Assembly (NCBI RefSeq): GCF_008079445.1
Contig: NZ_VRYH01000007.1
Span: 124,001 to 188,000, forward strand
Direction: 5' to 3'
Length of the DNA: 64,000 nucleotides
Source: Aidingimonas lacisalsi
Lineage (GTDB): Bacteria > Pseudomonadota > Gammaproteobacteria > Pseudomonadales > Halomonadaceae
Part shown: positions 63,561 to 64,000 of the stretch, piece by piece
Layout: the number at the start of each line of letters is the position of its first letter
How positions within the stretch are numbered: position 1 is the first letter of the stretch
Position numbers and translations under genes: made by a program
Notes under the pieces: generated by a model
The model's input: the letters and a program-made list of their open reading frames with translations, nothing else
Databases searched by the model: none
Told to the model about the DNA's origin: nothing

Positions 63561-63914
63561 TCACTGGTCGCGAAGCGTGGGACAGCGTGGCCCGCAGCGT
63601 TCCTCGGTCTCGCTGCAGCAGGCACCGACCAAGTGATCCGTCAACGCCAGCAGGGCATCGAACACCGCGCGGTAGTAGACGAACTGGCCCTCTCGCTGCG
63701 ATTCGACCAAACCGGCGGTGGCCAGCTTCTGCAGATGGAAAGTCAGCGCATTCGGTGCCACGTCGAGGTGCTCACCGAGCCTGCCTGCCGCCATGCCGGC
63801 AGGACCGGCCGCCGCCAACTGTCGAATCGCCGCCAGGCGGATGGGATGGGCGAGAGCGGTCAGCTTTCTCGCGACGATGTCGTCGCTATCCTGATGTCTA
63901 CCACTGTGTGCCAT
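63561..63914 (-). CDS. ArsR-family metalloregulator
   Basis: The 117-residue repressor has the ArsR/SmtB winged helix (KLTALAHPIRLAAIRQLA, then APNALTFHLQKLATAGLV). A cysteine-rich C-terminus reads GACCSETEERCGPRCPTL, with four cysteines well placed to bind a soft metal or metalloid. The start may instead be MQTHHNANRG at 63953, adding 13 residues. It precedes the membrane protein and should repress that small operon. Confidence 0.85.
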   Translation of the reverse strand: MAHSGRHQDSDDIVARKLTALAHPIRLAAIRQLAAAGPAGMAAGRLGEHLDVAPNALTFHLQKLATAGLVESQREGQFVYYRAVFDALLALTDHLVGACCSETEERCGPRCPTLRDQ

Positions 63915-64000
63915 GGAGTCATGCCCTCGGTTCGCGTTGTGATGGGTCTGCATGTCTCGACGTGGCGCGACGGCGCAAGTAAAGGTAACCGCCGGTCGCG

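Overview
The window looks like chromosome of a moderately halophilic gammaproteobacterium, most likely a member of the Halomonadaceae (Halomonas and relatives). I base this on the Na+-pumping NADH:quinone reductase with its maturation factor NqrM, SthA, the coaE-yacG-pilDCB arrangement, the topA/DUF6586 pair, high G+C coding bias, and a Tus-family protein. No search could be run, so this rests on protein recognition alone.

Layout. 0-5 kb: the end of the nqr operon (nqrE, nqrF, nqrM), sthA, and a convergent Tus-like replication-terminus protein. 5-10.4 kb: yacG, coaE, pilD, pilC and pilB on the minus strand with a divergent type IV pilin. 10.4-13.3 kb: a DUF1624-like membrane acetyltransferase, a phospholipase D-like protein and a DUF6494 protein. 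13.4-17.6 kb: soxR, divergent from an ABC exporter and a YadG/YadH-type ABC pair, with a candidate SoxR box between them. 17.7-22.5 kb: stress-type membrane proteins, a TetR regulator with its own operator, TerB, ExoD, a repetitive coiled-coil protein and an M24 (creatinase-fold) hydrolase. 22.5-26 kb: a PotD-like binding protein, a ClC protein lacking both key glutamates, and a phosphoribosyltransferase. 26-35 kb: housekeeping genes (mrp, dcd, mgsA, pyk, topA), an atypical CDF transporter and DUF4202. 35-40.6 kb: three signalling proteins of the c-di-GMP/two-component type. 40.6-41.8 kb: an L,D-transpeptidase and an Lpp-like lipoprotein.

41.8-50 kb is a catabolic locus that fits the arginine transaminase/4-guanidinobutyrate route. 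It holds guanidinobutyrase, a YjiH-type membrane protein, an AruI-like ThDP decarboxylase and an aminoaldehyde dehydrogenase. A divergent PAS-AAA+-Fis activator lies beside a candidate sigma-54 promoter and an 11-bp inverted repeat at enhancer distance. Two REP/BIME arrays sit inside this locus, one of them in the predicted mRNA leader.

50-64 kb is more accessory: an SDR and an AraC-GyrI regulator, an internally deleted Rpn/YhgA-type nuclease-transposase remnant, a tctCBA transporter operon with two M20 amidohydrolases and a divergent LysR, a DmeF-like Co/Ni exporter, a hipBA module, and an ArsR-regulated membrane protein. This right-hand third is dotted with one family of REP elements. All REP heads I found have the same orientation, three supply stop codons of neighbouring genes, and pairs of them bracket the hipBA module and the Rpn remnant.
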